A stretch of 64,000 bases of DNA from Leuctra nigra (lineage: Eukaryota; Arthropoda; Insecta; Plecoptera; Leuctridae), in contig OW203769.1 in the NCBI GenBank assembly GCA_934045905.1, positions 32,119,345 to 32,183,344 on the forward strand, read 5' to 3'. How positions within the stretch are numbered: position 1 is the first letter of the stretch; each line of letters opens with the position of its first letter. The translations under genes and the position numbers were made by a program. Shown piece by piece: positions 10,932-22,372 of the stretch. Below the pieces are notes generated by a model. It was not told where the DNA came from and searched no databases. It saw only the letters and a list, made by a program, of their open reading frames with translations.

Positions 10932-12513
10932 TAATAATAATAGCGGGTTGTCTACAGCTCTAAGCCGGCCGTTTCCCGCACTCCAGACGCCACCTCTCTC
11001 TGTCCGTCCAGCCAGCATCACCAATTCCTCTTCTTGACATGTCCAGCAGCACCTGTTTCTTCCAATCCTCTTCTGGTCGCCCTCGTCTTCTTCTACCAGG
11101 AGGTAACCAAGACTCTAATCTTTTTGGCCACCTCTGAGGTTCCATGCGCTGAACATGCCCATACCAAACAAGTCTATTTGTTTCTATACAATTAACCACC
11201 GTCTTTTCTACTCCCATCCGTATTCTTATCTCCTCATTCCTCACGTGCTCTAATCTTGAGACTCCACAACTCCTTCTTAAGAAATCCATTTCCACTGCAA
11301 GCAGCCTTTCTCTATCCCTCTGCGTCATCTCCCACGTTTCTGCACCATACAGAAGTATGCTTTGAGCTATCGTCTGGTATATTCTTTTTTTTGTGGTTTT
11401 ACCTACACTCCCGGACCAGAGTAACGAATTGAGCTTCTGTATTGCCTGTCTCGCCTGACCAATACGACAGGATATCTCTCTCCTACTGTTTCCTTCTTTA
11501 TCAATTACAGTTCCCAAGTACTTATATTGCTCACACACCTCGATACACTGTCCATTCAAATCCAAGCCCTCTCCAAACTCCTTGCCAACCACCAGATATT
11601 TCGTCTTTGTAACGCTGATTCTTAATCCAGCCTCCTCATATGCATCATTAAGCTTCCTCAGCATAAAATCAATGTCATACTCATCTGAGGCCATTAATAT
11701 CTGATCATCAGCAAAGAGGAGAGTATGAAGAAGTTCACCACCAACGTCAATTCCCATGCCCCTGCATTTCCTCTGCCACTCTTTTAAAATCTCGTTGACA
11801 TACACTTTGAATAGAGTGGGAGATAAGCAACACCCTTGCCGTAGACCTTTTGTTATTATGAAAGGTTGCGACAATTTATTTCCACTTTTAACAACACTCT
11901 CCTGTTGGTAATACATACTCTTTATAGTGTTGATATACTTGCTGCTGATCCCACTCTCATCCAATATTTTAAAGAGGTTCTTAAGAGGTACCGTGTCATA
12001 TGCCTTTTCCAAATCTATAAATACAAGATGCGTATCGGTGTTCCTTGCCTTTCGCTTCGAAATCACTTGCTTTATGGAGAAAATATTGTCTGCACATGAT
12101 CTGCCTGCTGTGAAGCCACATTGTTCCTCGTCAATATTAATCTGGTCTTCAAGTCGCTTCTTAATAACCCGCCCATACAGTCTACCCACTGATGAAGTCA
12201 CGCTTATCCCCCTGTAGTTCTTACATTCGAGTCGAGATCCCTTCTTGAAGATGGATGTAACATACGCCAATTTCCACTCCTTGGGTATGCAATCCTCTTC
12301 AATTAAACACTTGTTAAATATACAGGCCATTATCTCGAGAACAACATCTGGGGCACTCTTGACCAACTCAATGTGCACACCTCCAGGACCCGGGCTTCTC
12401 CCATTCTTGATGCCTTTCAAAGCGAACTTGATCTCCTCCTTTGAAATCCTCTCCACTCTTTCATTTGACTTCGTAGCCCTGAGCACCTCCTCTAACCCAT
12501 CCCGATACTCCCG
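10932..12513 (-). mobile_element. 5'-truncated RTE-clade LINE insertion, copy 1
   Basis: Bounded by a 15-bp target duplication AAAACTTAATTTTAA at 10917-10931 and 12514-12528. The 3' end carries a (TTA)n tail (10932-10944 on the plus strand), as expected for RTE elements. The 5' end is truncated within the ORF. Confidence 0.85.
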
Positions 12514-12591
12514 AAAACTTAATTTTAAAAACCAAAATATACTTGGCGCATCGTGTATATAAATAGTATAGAAGCATATGCCAAAAATCAA
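10960..12591 (-). CDS. RTE-type reverse transcriptase, N-terminally truncated
   Basis: Open frame of 543 codons. The first ~26 residues are read from the flanking foldback, so element-encoded protein starts near REYRDGLEEVL (12513). It holds the reverse-transcriptase domain: the fingers segment EWKLAYVTSIFKKGS; motif A VFIDLEKAYDTV (about residue 194); motif B GLRQGCCLSPTLF; and the catalytic box LLFADDQ (about residue 293). The C-terminal region RLVWYGHVQRM, then GRRRRGRP and WRLECGKRPA, is typical of RTE elements. The APE endonuclease that normally precedes it is missing. There are no internal stops, so the insertion looks recent, but a copy without endonuclease or promoter is not expected to be autonomous. 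It resembles the copy at 51748-54309. Confidence 0.85.
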   Translation of the reverse strand: MIFGICFYTIYIHDAPSIFWFLKLSFREYRDGLEEVLRATKSNERVERISKEEIKFALKGIKNGRSPGPGGVHIELVKSAPDVVLEIMACIFNKCLIEEDCIPKEWKLAYVTSIFKKGSRLECKNYRGISVTSSVGRLYGRVIKKRLEDQINIDEEQCGFTAGRSCADNIFSIKQVISKRKARNTDTHLVFIDLEKAYDTVPLKNLFKILDESGISSKYINTIKSMYYQQESVVKSGNKLSQPFIITKGLRQGCCLSPTLFKVYVNEILKEWQRKCRGMGIDVGGELLHTLLFADDQILMASDEYDIDFMLRKLNDAYEEAGLRISVTKTKYLVVGKEFGEGLDLNGQCIEVCEQYKYLGTVIDKEGNSRREISCRIGQARQAIQKLNSLLWSGSVGKTTKKRIYQTIAQSILLYGAETWEMTQRDRERLLAVEMDFLRRSCGVSRLEHVRNEEIRIRMGVEKTVVNCIETNRLVWYGHVQRMEPQRWPKRLESWLPPGRRRRGRPEEDWKKQVLLDMSRRGIGDAGWTDRERWRLECGKRPA

Positions 12592-12829
12592 ATGTACCTA
12601 AATATATATAATATACCTATAATGCCCTTAAAAACGATGCGCCAAGTATATTTTGGTTTTTAAAATTAAGTTTTGACTTGGCTCATTTTTTGATATCACA
12701 ACTTTTCAGTGCTGAATTTTTAGATTTCTTCTATTTTTTTTATAGTTGAAGAGACTTGGCTGGTATTTTTACACGGAGTGTTTTTTTATGGGGATATCAC
12801 TTATTTTTTTAGTTTATTTACACAACTTG

Positions 12830-13420
12830 TAACACACATCGGAGCAACAATGACTAAATACTTTTAAAAAATACGCCATTTCCGAATTGGTTAATACGAA
12901 AAATTGTGTTTGGTGCTCAATATACCTAAGCTTAAAGTGATATTCCATGAAGAATTGCGAAAGCTTCGTTCCAATCAGTCCAGCCGTTTTCGAGATATGG
13001 TATCACTTCCGGTTCTCAAAATGGCGACTGAAATAACTGCCACCTAGAATGTATTTCTATAAATGTTATGTATCATTATAAGCCTTCTGAATATGTACTT
13101 ATTGTAGTAAGAGGTCATTAAAATCTAGATCTTCATTTTCATGACGTCATTTCCGGTTTCGGTAATAGTACATCTCTACTTTAACTACTGATATTCCATA
13201 TAGACGACCGTCTGAATCATTTGGCGCTAGTTTCATTCCGATCGGTTAAGCCGTTTTTGAGATATGACGTCACTTCCGGTTTCAAAATGGCGACTACCGG
13301 TTGGTTTTATAAAAAGGCACCTCAGACGCCAAAAGTGCACATGTGGTAAACATTTCAGATCGATCGGCTAAGCCGTTTAGGCTGTGGCGGTGATAGCGGT
13401 GTTTCCTGATATCATCATCA
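12830..13420. repeat. Interval with internal diverged direct repeats
   Basis: The motif AAGCCGTTTTTGAGATATGA, followed by CACTTCCGGTT and AAAATGGCGACT, recurs in diverged form near 12985-13035 and 13240-13295, with a further partial at 13355-13385. It looks like part of a mobile element. No coding region is seen. Confidence 0.55.
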
Positions 13421-13728
13421 TCAGATAGGTTTTAAAAGGGGTGTAATTTCACTGTTTTCACGGCCCTCTAGCACGCAAATGGCATAACCTATTTTTCCCA
13501 AATTTAGTATATGGAGTGGGGTGGGCCATAGCTCGAAATTAAGATATTTCACAACAATGTGAGATTTTCCAATTTTATGATCCAGTAGGCCGAAAATGCC
13601 ATGTTGTTGCTTACAGTAAAAGTGGTTGGTCTGCTCCCTCAGTTTATTAGGCATTTACGGTATGTTGAGTGAGTGTGAGTGTACGGTACGACTTGGCTGG
13701 GTGGAGCGACCGCTCCACTAGATTTCAA
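13421..13728. repeat. Dispersed repeat D, copy 2 (empty site)
   Basis: Inverted match of 29-92 plus 856-972, with the hairpin at 13701-13718. It contains the single CAACATAC (as GTATGTTG) that is duplicated around the MITE at 93-855. From 13729 to 13947 nothing is recognised. Confidence 0.8.
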
Positions 13729-13947
13729 TCTGAGGCGACACCATTTCAATTGATTTATTGTAAAGATACAAAATTCCATTATGCAGTGAGCCAGTTCAAG
13801 AAAGCACTGGAAACAAAAATCATTATGAGAGCTGTCATTATATGATCAAAATATAATTATTTACACTATAATTTCTAATAATTATCCACTCTTTCGGGAA
13901 ATAACTAAATATCAACATTAATTCTTATATAACCTGAAAATACGGAA

Positions 13948-14072
13948 TTTCAGGTCGCTCGGTGAAACGGTGCGACTTCTAATGCTCCAGTTAACAGCCA
14001 AAAGTAAACAAAAAAAAACACAGGTCCGTGTCTAAAGAGTAAAAAGGAGACGCCCGCTTCGCTCGCTCAATT
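13948..14072 (-). mobile_element. Helitron-like 5'-end fragment
   Basis: Matches the 5' part of the elements at 15776-16624 and 36801-37925, ending in the characteristic GCTTCGCTCGCTCAAT at 14072 (5' terminus in minus orientation). Only about 125 bp is preserved. Confidence 0.6.
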
Positions 14073-15775
14073 ATAGTATGTATGTCAATGGACTTTGCTG
14101 GATGGATTTCAATGAATAGTGACCGTGGTTCGATTCCCGCGAAGGCTAGTTTGATTGTGGTTTCTCGGGATTTCGTGTCTTTGCCAGCCAGCTGTGAACG
14201 AGAGCAACGAACAGATTGCATGCAACAGGTGCAAGTGCAAGGTTGCACATTTACGACTAGGAGATGCAGCGTGGTGATACATGAGGGTATGAAGTCTCTG
14301 GGTCACACCTGGAAATCATGAAGAGATGCGTATGTTGTTTACAAATACATCGCACCCGCAGAAAGAAACCGCCTGAGTCACTTGTCTTTGTTTTGAGTAA
14401 AAGCGAGAGTATACATTGAACATAGGTATAATCAGTTGTTATGGGCCGATTTTCACGTAATTTCGATCACATTGTATAGAATTTATATTTTTCTATATGA
14501 TTCTGCACTCAAATTTTGATTTTTGATACACAGAAAAATGTGTTAGTGATAAATCCGCACCTTAGAGCTTTGAATAGTATAATTGGGACCAACATTTTAG
14601 GTATTTCTGGCAAACTTCAGACTATACTCTGGTATAGGGATGCAAAATTTCCTCTAAAAAAATTATTGGGAAAAACTGTTTTTACTGTTTTTTTCGTTTT
14701 TTTCCGGACATTTTAGGAAAAATACGTTTTTTACAAAGTATCATTTTGGAGGCAGTTTAAACAGTGGAGGTTTCATATTTATCATTTTATGTTTGGTATT
14801 AATATTAAGTACATTGTTCATCGGCATTATTTAGCTCAGAGAGCTCATAAAAATCACTGTAAGATTACACCTTAAACTCATTTTTTCAATAAATGTTCTC
14901 ATAGCTTTTTTCCCTGTACCCTTCAAATAGATATCAGGATCGTCGGACCGCATGTTAAATTTTGTAAAAAAAGAAGAGCTAACTAGATAATTTTTTTATA
15001 TAGTATATATTCGCATGTATTTCCTACGCAGATAATTTTCCTGGTTATAAGTTCAATAATAATACTTATTTATTATATTTGTACATCAATTTTCAGCACT
15101 TTGAGTTGATTTTGGTATTCCCAAGGGTGAAGGGGACAAACGAGCCCCCCATTTTGCCCAATCCGTTGTTCAAAATGTGCAGTTGTTTTGGACGTGACTG
15201 TCCATGAATGTAAAGGCTCTGTAGCGAGGGTGTATAATGTTCAGTAACCAGCCAACTTTATTACTCTTGGCCATTAACATTTACATCGACATGAAGGGAA
15301 TTTACAGTACGTAGCACGAGGAAGAATCAACACAAACGGCTCCACATTGTTTTTTTGTATATTTATTTGTTGCAAATGATGCAAACTGTTGCAAAATGAT
15401 GCAATATCAGTTTGTTTTATCCATGAGCACTATCACAGCAACAAAATAGAAAATGAAGCCCTTTCAATACGTGTACTAAGCTGTCATGAATCCACTTTTC
15501 CAGGGATGTTACTCCTAAAAAAATGTAGGTTTAAAAGTTGATTCCGTCTCGCGGGGGGTCTGGGGGGCTTGCCCCCTCACCCCCCCCCCCCCCCAGAAAA
15601 ATGCACCGCAAGGAATTTTTTGAAAGTCAGCACTCAAATAATGGCTTCACATGATTTTAGAGTGTATAATAATTGAAGGAAAACAGAAAATGTGAATAGT
15701 TTCGTCAAAAAGTGTTCACATAAAAATGTTAGCGGCGAAATATAGCCCTCAATGAAGGATTGTGATGCATAATAA
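14073..15775. other. Unassigned interval
   Basis: No gene recognised. A B-box-like GTGGTTCGATTCCC at about 14127 hints at a decayed tRNA-derived SINE. A poly-C run occurs at 15580-15594. The 14516-14716 ORF is AT-rich and featureless. Confidence 0.35.
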
Positions 15776-16624
15776 CTAGGAAAACGCTCTGAGTAACGCG
15801 TTGATGAGCGAGCACGGATACGCGCAACACCTCAAACCGAAATTCTGTTTATCGAAAATGTCCCAATTCATAAAATATTGGTCCCAATAACCACGCAATG
15901 TTTTAACTTAAGTTGATCGATTAAACCTTTGGGATTGAACGATTCCTTGTTAATTTTCAAAAATCACAGGATCTCGTTTTAAACGGTCATATCAGTTTCG
16001 TAATATACGTTTGAAAGTTTCTGCTCTAACAACCTTGAACTGAAGATTCGAAGATGCCGTGAAATGTGAAATTAGAGAAATATGACAGCCAACACGCAAA
16101 ATATCCGTAAACTGTCAATAACTTTTGAATTTAAACACAGTTTAGTCTGAAAATTTTCAAAAATACTGATAATGTTGAACCCAATGACCATGCAAATTTT
16201 TAAGTTGATCGGTCATACAGTTCTGGTTTAAATTTCAAAAAGCACATGAAATATTTTTTTAATTTTTAACCAATGGGAGGATTTGGCTGAAAATTTGTAA
16301 AATAAGAGACAATGTTGGTCTTAATGACCATGCAAAATATAAGGTTGATCACATTTGTCGAAGACCATTTTCATTTTTCAGCCTATCAGGAGATGTTTAT
16401 TTAAATTTTAACCAATCAATGGATTTCAAAAAAAATTTGGGTCAGCAAACAGAAAAGGTTGTCTCTACATGTGTGCAAAATTTCAGATCGATAGGTGAAA
16501 CGGTGCGACTTCTATTGCTCCAGATAGCAGCCAAAAGTAAAAACAAAAAAAAATAAAAACAAAAAAAAAAACAGAGGTCCGTGTCAAAAGAGTCAAAAGG
16601 AGACGCTCGCTTCGCTCGCTCAAT
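15776..16624 (-). mobile_element. Helitron-like non-autonomous element, copy 1
   Basis: In minus orientation it begins ATTGAGCGAGCGAAGCGAGCG-like at 16624. It ends at 15776 with a GCGTT/AACGC hairpin about 3 bases before CTAG, followed by T. A hairpin just upstream of CTAG-T is the usual Helitron 3' end. Matches 36801-37925 throughout. It encodes no Rep/helicase. It lies head-to-head with the next copy, 101 bp away. Confidence 0.55.
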
Positions 16625-16725
16625 AATATGAAGAATAACAAAAAAGGGAACATGAATTTTGTCAGAATTTTACAGGCCACACAACGAAATAGTTAATTTT
16701 CATCTTCCTATACCGACCTTGATTA

Positions 16726-17615
16726 ATTGAGCGAGCGTAGCGAGCGTCTATATTCTGCACTTTTGGACACTTTCTCTGTTTTCTTTTTTTTGTGTTTTTG
16801 TGTTTGGACCGACGGCACCGGCCACAATTTTGTTTCGATCGAGCTGAAATTTTGCACACATACTAATATCATTCTAACTTAATCGTGTATAGTTTTTGAG
16901 AGCTGTCATTTGATTGGTTCAAAAATAAAAATATCTCCCGATTGGTCGAAAATCAAAATGTTCCAATTAATTTCATATTTTGCATGGACATTAAGACTAC
17001 CATTTTCTATTATTTTACAAGTTTTCAGCCCAATCATAAAATAACTTATGCACTTATTGACATTTTCAATATTTGGAACTGTCAGAATTGATGGTGTATC
17101 GGGAAATTCCACCGCTTTCTGGATTGTTTGATTTATGTACCAAAGTGTATAGATAGCTATTCTGAGTTTCAATGAAAAACAATTCTTGTTGACTGTGTGG
17201 AATATAAAACAATTATTAATGGATGGATATTATGTATAAGTATGCCTTCATAGTATTTTTTAAAAATATTGATCGTGTTTCACAGTTATGTTAGAAGCAA
17301 CGTTTTGACTAGATAATACATGTAATATCTCATATTGTACACATTATTCTAGCCCAATCGTTAAAAATATTACATACCTATTTCTACGTTAAGTGTTTTG
17401 AATATCTGTTCACAGAGATTGATGGAGAAGTACCTATCAAATTCATGGTACATTGACCTAATATTAAATGTTTCCAGAACGTTTATGGAAAGTTGCGATA
17501 AAAATCAGTAACGATGTATAATAAGTTATCTTTGATTGAAAGGATCGTGCTCGATTGGCGATGTTGCGCGTGTCGGTGCTCGCTCATAAACGCGTTACAC
17601 AGAGCGTTTTCCTAG
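16726..17615 (+). mobile_element. Helitron-like non-autonomous element, copy 2
   Basis: Starts ATTGAGCGAGCGTAGCGAGC at 16726 and ends with the hairpin plus CTAG at 17612-17615, followed by T. The last ~56 bases match copy 1 inverted, so the pair together could be mistaken for a single terminal-inverted-repeat element. The interior contains the phrase AAATTTTGCACACATACTAA shared in diverged form with other copies. Noncoding. Confidence 0.55.
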
Positions 17616-20545
17616 TATTTTATTGAAGGGACATAGATGACCATTCAATTTTGTCAAGTTTACCTAAAAAATGCCGCGCTGCGAATCTTTTAATTTTCTT
17701 CCCTTAAACAACGCCTTACTAGATTAATACTTAATGAAGGGACACAGAGGAGTTAATCATCGAATTTGGTCAAAATTGTACCTGGAAAATGCCGCGCGGC
17801 GATTTTTTTCGATGTTCTTCTCTCTTTAACATGATTAAAATGACTCTGATTAATACTTAATGAAGGGACACAGAGGAGTTAATCATCGAATTTGGTCAAA
17901 ATTTTACCTGGAAAATGCCGCGCGGCGATTTTTTTCGATGTTCTTCTCTCTTTAACATGATTAAAATGACTCTGATTAATACTTAATGAAGGGACACAGA
18001 GGAGTTAATCATCGAATTTGGTCAAATTTTTACCTGGAAAATGCCGCGCGGCGATTTTTTTCGATGTTCTTCTCTCTTTAACATGATTAAAATGACTCTG
18101 ATTAATACTTAATGAAGGGACACAGAGGAGTTAATCATCGAATTTGGTCAAAATTTTACCTGGAAAATGCCGCGCGGCGATTTTTTTCGACGTTCTTCTC
18201 TCTTTAACATGATTAAAATGACTCTGATTAATACTAAATGAAGGGACACAGAGGAGTTAATCATCGAATTTGGTCAAAATTTTACCTGGAAAATGCCGCG
18301 CGGCGATTTTTTTCGACGTTCTTCTCTCTTTAACATGATTAAAATGACTCTGATTAATACTTAATGAAGGGACACAGAGGAGTTAATCATCGAATTTGGT
18401 CAAAATTTTACCTGGAAAATGCCGCGCGGCGATTTTTTTCGATGTTCTTCTCTCTTTAACATGATTAAAATGACTCTGATTAATACTTAATGAAGGGACA
18501 CAGAGGAGTTAATCATCGAATTTGGTCAAAATTTTACCTGGAAAATGCCGCGCGGCGATTTTTTTCGATATTCTTCTCTCTTTAACATGATTAAAATGAC
18601 TCTGATTAATACTTAATGAAGGGACACAGAGGAGTTAATCATCGAATTTGGTCAAAATTTTACCTGGAAAATGCCGCGCGGCGATTTTTTTCGACGTTCT
18701 TCTCTCTTTAACATGATTAAAATGACTCTGATTAATACTTAATGAAGGGACACAGAGGAGTTAATCATCGAATTTGGTCAAAATTTTACCTGGAAAATGC
18801 CGCGCGGCGATTTTTTTCGACGTTCTTGCGTCTTTAACATGATTAAAATGACTCTGATTAATACTTAATGAAGGGACACAGAGGAGTTAATCATCGAATT
18901 TGGTCAAAATTTTACCTGGAAAATGCCGCGCGGCGATTTTTTTTGATGTTCTTCTCTCTTTAACATGATTAAAATGACTCTGATTAATACTTAATGAAGG
19001 GACACAGAGGAGTTAATCATCGAATTTGGTCAAATTTTTACATGGAAAATGCCGCGCGGCGATTTTTTTCGATGTTCTTCTCTCTTTAACATGATTAAAA
19101 TGACTCTGATTAATACTTAATGAAGGGACACAGAGGAGTTAATCATCGAATTTGGTCAAAATTTTACCTGGAAAATGCCGCGCGGCGATTTTTTTCGATG
19201 TTCTTCTCTCTTTAACATGATTAAAATGACTCTGATTAATACTTAATGAAGGGACACAGAGGAGTTAATCATCGAATTTGGTCAAAATTTTACCTGGAAA
19301 ATGCCGCGCGGCGATTTTTTTCGACGTTCTTCTCTCTTTAACATTATTAAAATGACTCTGATTAATACTTAATGAAGGGACACAGAGGAGTTAATCATCG
19401 AATTTGGTCAAAATTTTACCTGAATAATGCCGCGCGGCGATTTTTTTCGACGTTCTTCTCTCTTTAACATGATTAAAATGACTCTGATTAATACTTAATG
19501 AAGGGACACAGAGGAGTTAATCATCGAATTTGGTCAAAATTTTACCTGGAAAATGCCGCGCGGCGATTTTTTTCGATGTTCTTCTCTCTTTAACATGATT
19601 AAAATGACTCTGATTAATACTTAATGAAGGGATACAGAGGAGTTAATCATCGAAATCGGTCAAAATTTTACCTGGAAAATGCCGCGCGGCGATTTTTTTC
19701 GACGTTCTTCTCTCTTTAACATGATTAAAATGACTCTGATTAATACTTAATGAAGGGACACAGAGGAGTTAATCATCGAATTTGGTCAAAATTTTACCTG
19801 GAAAATGCCGCGCGGCGATTTTTTTCGACGTTCTTCTCTCTTTAACATGATTAAAATGACTCTGATTAATACTTAATGAAGGGACACAGAGGAGTTAATC
19901 ATCGAATTTGGTCATAATTTTACCTGGAAAATGCCGCGCGGGGATTTTTTTCGATGTTCTTCTCTCTTTAACATGATTAAAATGACTCCGATTAATACTT
20001 AATGAAGGGACACAGAGGAGTTAATCATCGAATTTGGTCATAATTTTACCTGGAAAATGCCGCGCGGCGATTTTTTTCGATGTTCTTCTCTCTTTAACAT
20101 GATTAAAATGACTCCGATTAATACTTAATGAAGGGACACAGAGGAGTTAATCATCGAATTTGGTCAAAATTTTACCTGGAAAATGCCGCGCGGCGATTTT
20201 TTTCGACGTTCTTCTCTCTTTAACATGATTAAAATGACTCTGATTAATATTTAATGAAGGGACACAGAGGAGTTAATCGTCGAATTTGGTCAAAATTTTA
20301 CCTGGAAAATGCCGCGCGGCGATTTTTTTCGACGTTCTTCTCTCTTTAACATGATTAAAATGACTCGGATTAATACTTAATGAAGGGACACAGAAGAGTT
20401 AATCATCGAATTTGGTCAAAATTTTACCTGGAAAATGGCGCGCGGCGATTTTTTTCGATGTTCTTCTCTCTTTAACATGATTAACATGACTCTGATTAAT
20501 ATTTATTGAAGGGACACAGTAGTGTAAATCGTCCATTTTTTTCAG
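17616..20545. repeat. 126-bp satellite array, 22 full units
   Basis: Full units run from 17725 to 20496 in exact 126-bp steps. A diverged, shorter unit (17616-17724) comes first and a partial unit follows at 20497. The start is TAATACTTAATGAAGGGACA, and each unit contains the 10-bp palindrome GCCGCGCGGC within AT-rich sequence. Units differ at only a few positions (GATG or GACG before TTC; occasional CCG). The diverged first unit directly abuts the 3' end of the Helitron-like copy. No ORF spans the array. Confidence 0.95.
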
Positions 20546-21411
20546 AGGCTAACGCAGCGGCATTATTGAAAATATAATTCAGAAAGTAATTCAAAAAGTA
20601 TTTTTTATGAATCTGATGCATAAAAACGGATGAATGTATCATGTGATCGTAAGAAACATGCACCAAATAAATTGAAGTGCAATTTCTTATATCAAACTGA
20701 TTTAGAATATTTATTGACGTTATTATTATTATAACATTGATTTTGATTATACAAAAAAGTTGCTTCGCCTGGCTGAAAAAGTAGTAGGGCGGCGCCCTGG
20801 CCCGACTACAACCCTGGAGGGTTGTAGTCGCTTAAAACAAAAGGTTTTAAGCCCTATACCGGTATTACTTTATGTCAGTATAGCATTATAAATACCAATA
20901 TCTCTATTACCAAGTTATTACCATGTTAAAACTTGGTATTTTATCATTTTAAATGACGGTCTGAACAATTATATTTATAAAGATATGACGGTAAAACATG
21001 GTAAATGCTAATATTGATATTAGTTTTTCGGTCATAAAGTTATACTTCTTTGTGAATCCAGCCCATGCACTTTTCACTCTAATTGTTGAGCTTATTGCTT
21101 CTAAACTATTTACATTAAATTATTAAAATAAATTAAAAACAAATATTTTTAAAATAATTAAAACGCATATAAATTGAGCCTTTTTATGTGCATTAGAACC
21201 CTATTTTTATCTCGATATATGCGTATAGTGATATAAACGAACTTCTATTGGAAAGCGCAAATAAAACTGAACGCGATGAAAAAATAAGGACTTTTGAACT
21301 TGAACTTGAACTTGAATAATAAAGTGTAGTTATTTATTGGTTCGTAGTTCGTGTTATTCTTTTTAAATTGTTGATGGTTTAAGTAAAGGGTGTTCTAGTT
21401 TTAGGTGTTGT
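20546..21411. other. Unassigned AT-rich interval
   Basis: No gene seen. It contains a strong small hairpin around 20803-20831 (CGACTACAACCCT mirrored). Confidence 0.4.
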
Positions 21412-21459
21412 ATGTATCGGTGCTCGCTTATTAACGCGTAACACTGAGCATTTTCTTAG
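21412..21459 (+). mobile_element. Helitron-like 3'-end remnant
   Basis: Contains GGTGCTCGCTTATTAACGCG, then the AACAC...GCATTTT region, and ends TTAG followed by T, matching the 3' ends at 17615 and 37925 with a few substitutions. The 126-bp satellite lies between this end and copy 2, so the satellite may once have been internal to a longer element. Confidence 0.5.
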
Positions 21460-21511
21460 TTAACTAAAACCGATGAAAGTAACTGTGCTAACAATATTAC
21501 TAATGGTGTTT

Positions 21512-21975
21512 AGGACATAACCTATTTTAGATTTTTGTTCAGACACGTCTAAAAATGATACATTAAAAAAATAAGTGTTATATTTTTCCTGAAAATGCCT
21601 TCTTCTCAATTTTTTATAAATTCAGTCCTTTTCTTGCTATTGTCAGGTATTTTTGTGCAAGGTATCTTATTTTGGTCAATTATGGGGAAAATAATATTAA
21701 TATCAAATATTTGGTTCAAGTTACAAATAAAATTGAAGTCTTCACAAAATGTCCATCCTCCACTTGGATGACCAACAAAGAACTTGACACATTGACATAT
21801 ACATACAATAATTTAAGTTCATTTTAATATCTAGCTCCAAATTCAACTCCTAAACCAATATGACGAATAATATTTTGATAAATATTACAAAGCATAACAT
21901 TTCATTTGTCCTTTTTTGGGGTTTTACGGTACTATTTGGAGGTACCAAGGACCTTTTTGGACGTTTCATAGGTCC
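21512..21975. repeat. Dispersed repeat E, uninterrupted copy
   Basis: Matches 51460-51747 plus 54320-54510, where an RTE LINE is inserted. Here TTGACACATTGAC runs straight into CATACAATAA, giving the empty site. Noncoding. Confidence 0.8.
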
Positions 21976-22151
21976 TAAACGTCCTAGCCCAAATATTACC
22001 TATACTCTGAAATAATATCTAGCTTATATTCTTGCAAAAGTCAAAGAATACGTTTCACAACGAGCAAGTGCACAGATTTAATCGCCTTCTTATCATCTGT
22101 TAGTTGCCATTAACGTAGTTCAGAACAAAGGGTTGTTAATATTATCAGCAT

Positions 22152-22261
22152 TGACGTCACATGGCTAGGCTCGCCGGCCAGCACTTGGCTGAATGCATAT
22201 AAGCTTTCAGCTCCGAGATTACAGGCAGAAGGCAGAGCAACGAGACTGGAGCAACACTGGA
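22152..22261 (+). promoter_or_regulatory. Possible promoter with CRE and TATA box
   Basis: A perfect CRE palindrome TGACGTCA (22152-22159) lies 38 bases upstream of TATAAG (22198-22203), and an ATG follows at 22262. The spacing suits a TATA promoter with a start near 22228, but no good initiator is seen there. It could instead be the leader of an unrecognised mobile element. Confidence 0.3.
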
Positions 22262-22372
22262 ATGGATTCATCGGAGCAGGATGCTGTTTGGAACTTCACC
22301 AGCGCCAACGAGTTCGCCACAACACCCCGGCTGTACTATAGCAAGCCAGCTATCTCAGCGTTGTCATTCTGA
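22262..22372 (+). CDS. Short ORF (36 aa), unknown
   Basis: The ORF begins MDSSEQDAVWNF and ends PAISALSF before TGA. It is not recognised. It has a more balanced codon and base composition than its surroundings and sits 60 bases downstream of a plausible TATA box. It might be a first coding exon spliced before the stop, but I see no convincing donor. There is no signal peptide or transmembrane segment. Confidence 0.2.
   Translation: MDSSEQDAVWNFTSANEFATTPRLYYSKPAISALSF

Larger units (their letters stand above)
10793..12800. repeat. Foldback element interrupted by an RTE LINE
   Basis: The outer arms (10793-10931 and about 12665-12800) are inverted copies of each other. After the insertion the right part contains a second inverted pair (12514-12558 with about 12633-12675). 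Removing 10932-12513 restores a continuous hairpin-forming sequence. Confidence 0.75.

Noticed and set aside
15776..17615. Single 1.84-kb transposon with 56-bp terminal inverted repeats
   Set aside because: An isolated copy at 36801-37925 has only one such end and a distinct 5' end, and the two halves here each carry both ends.
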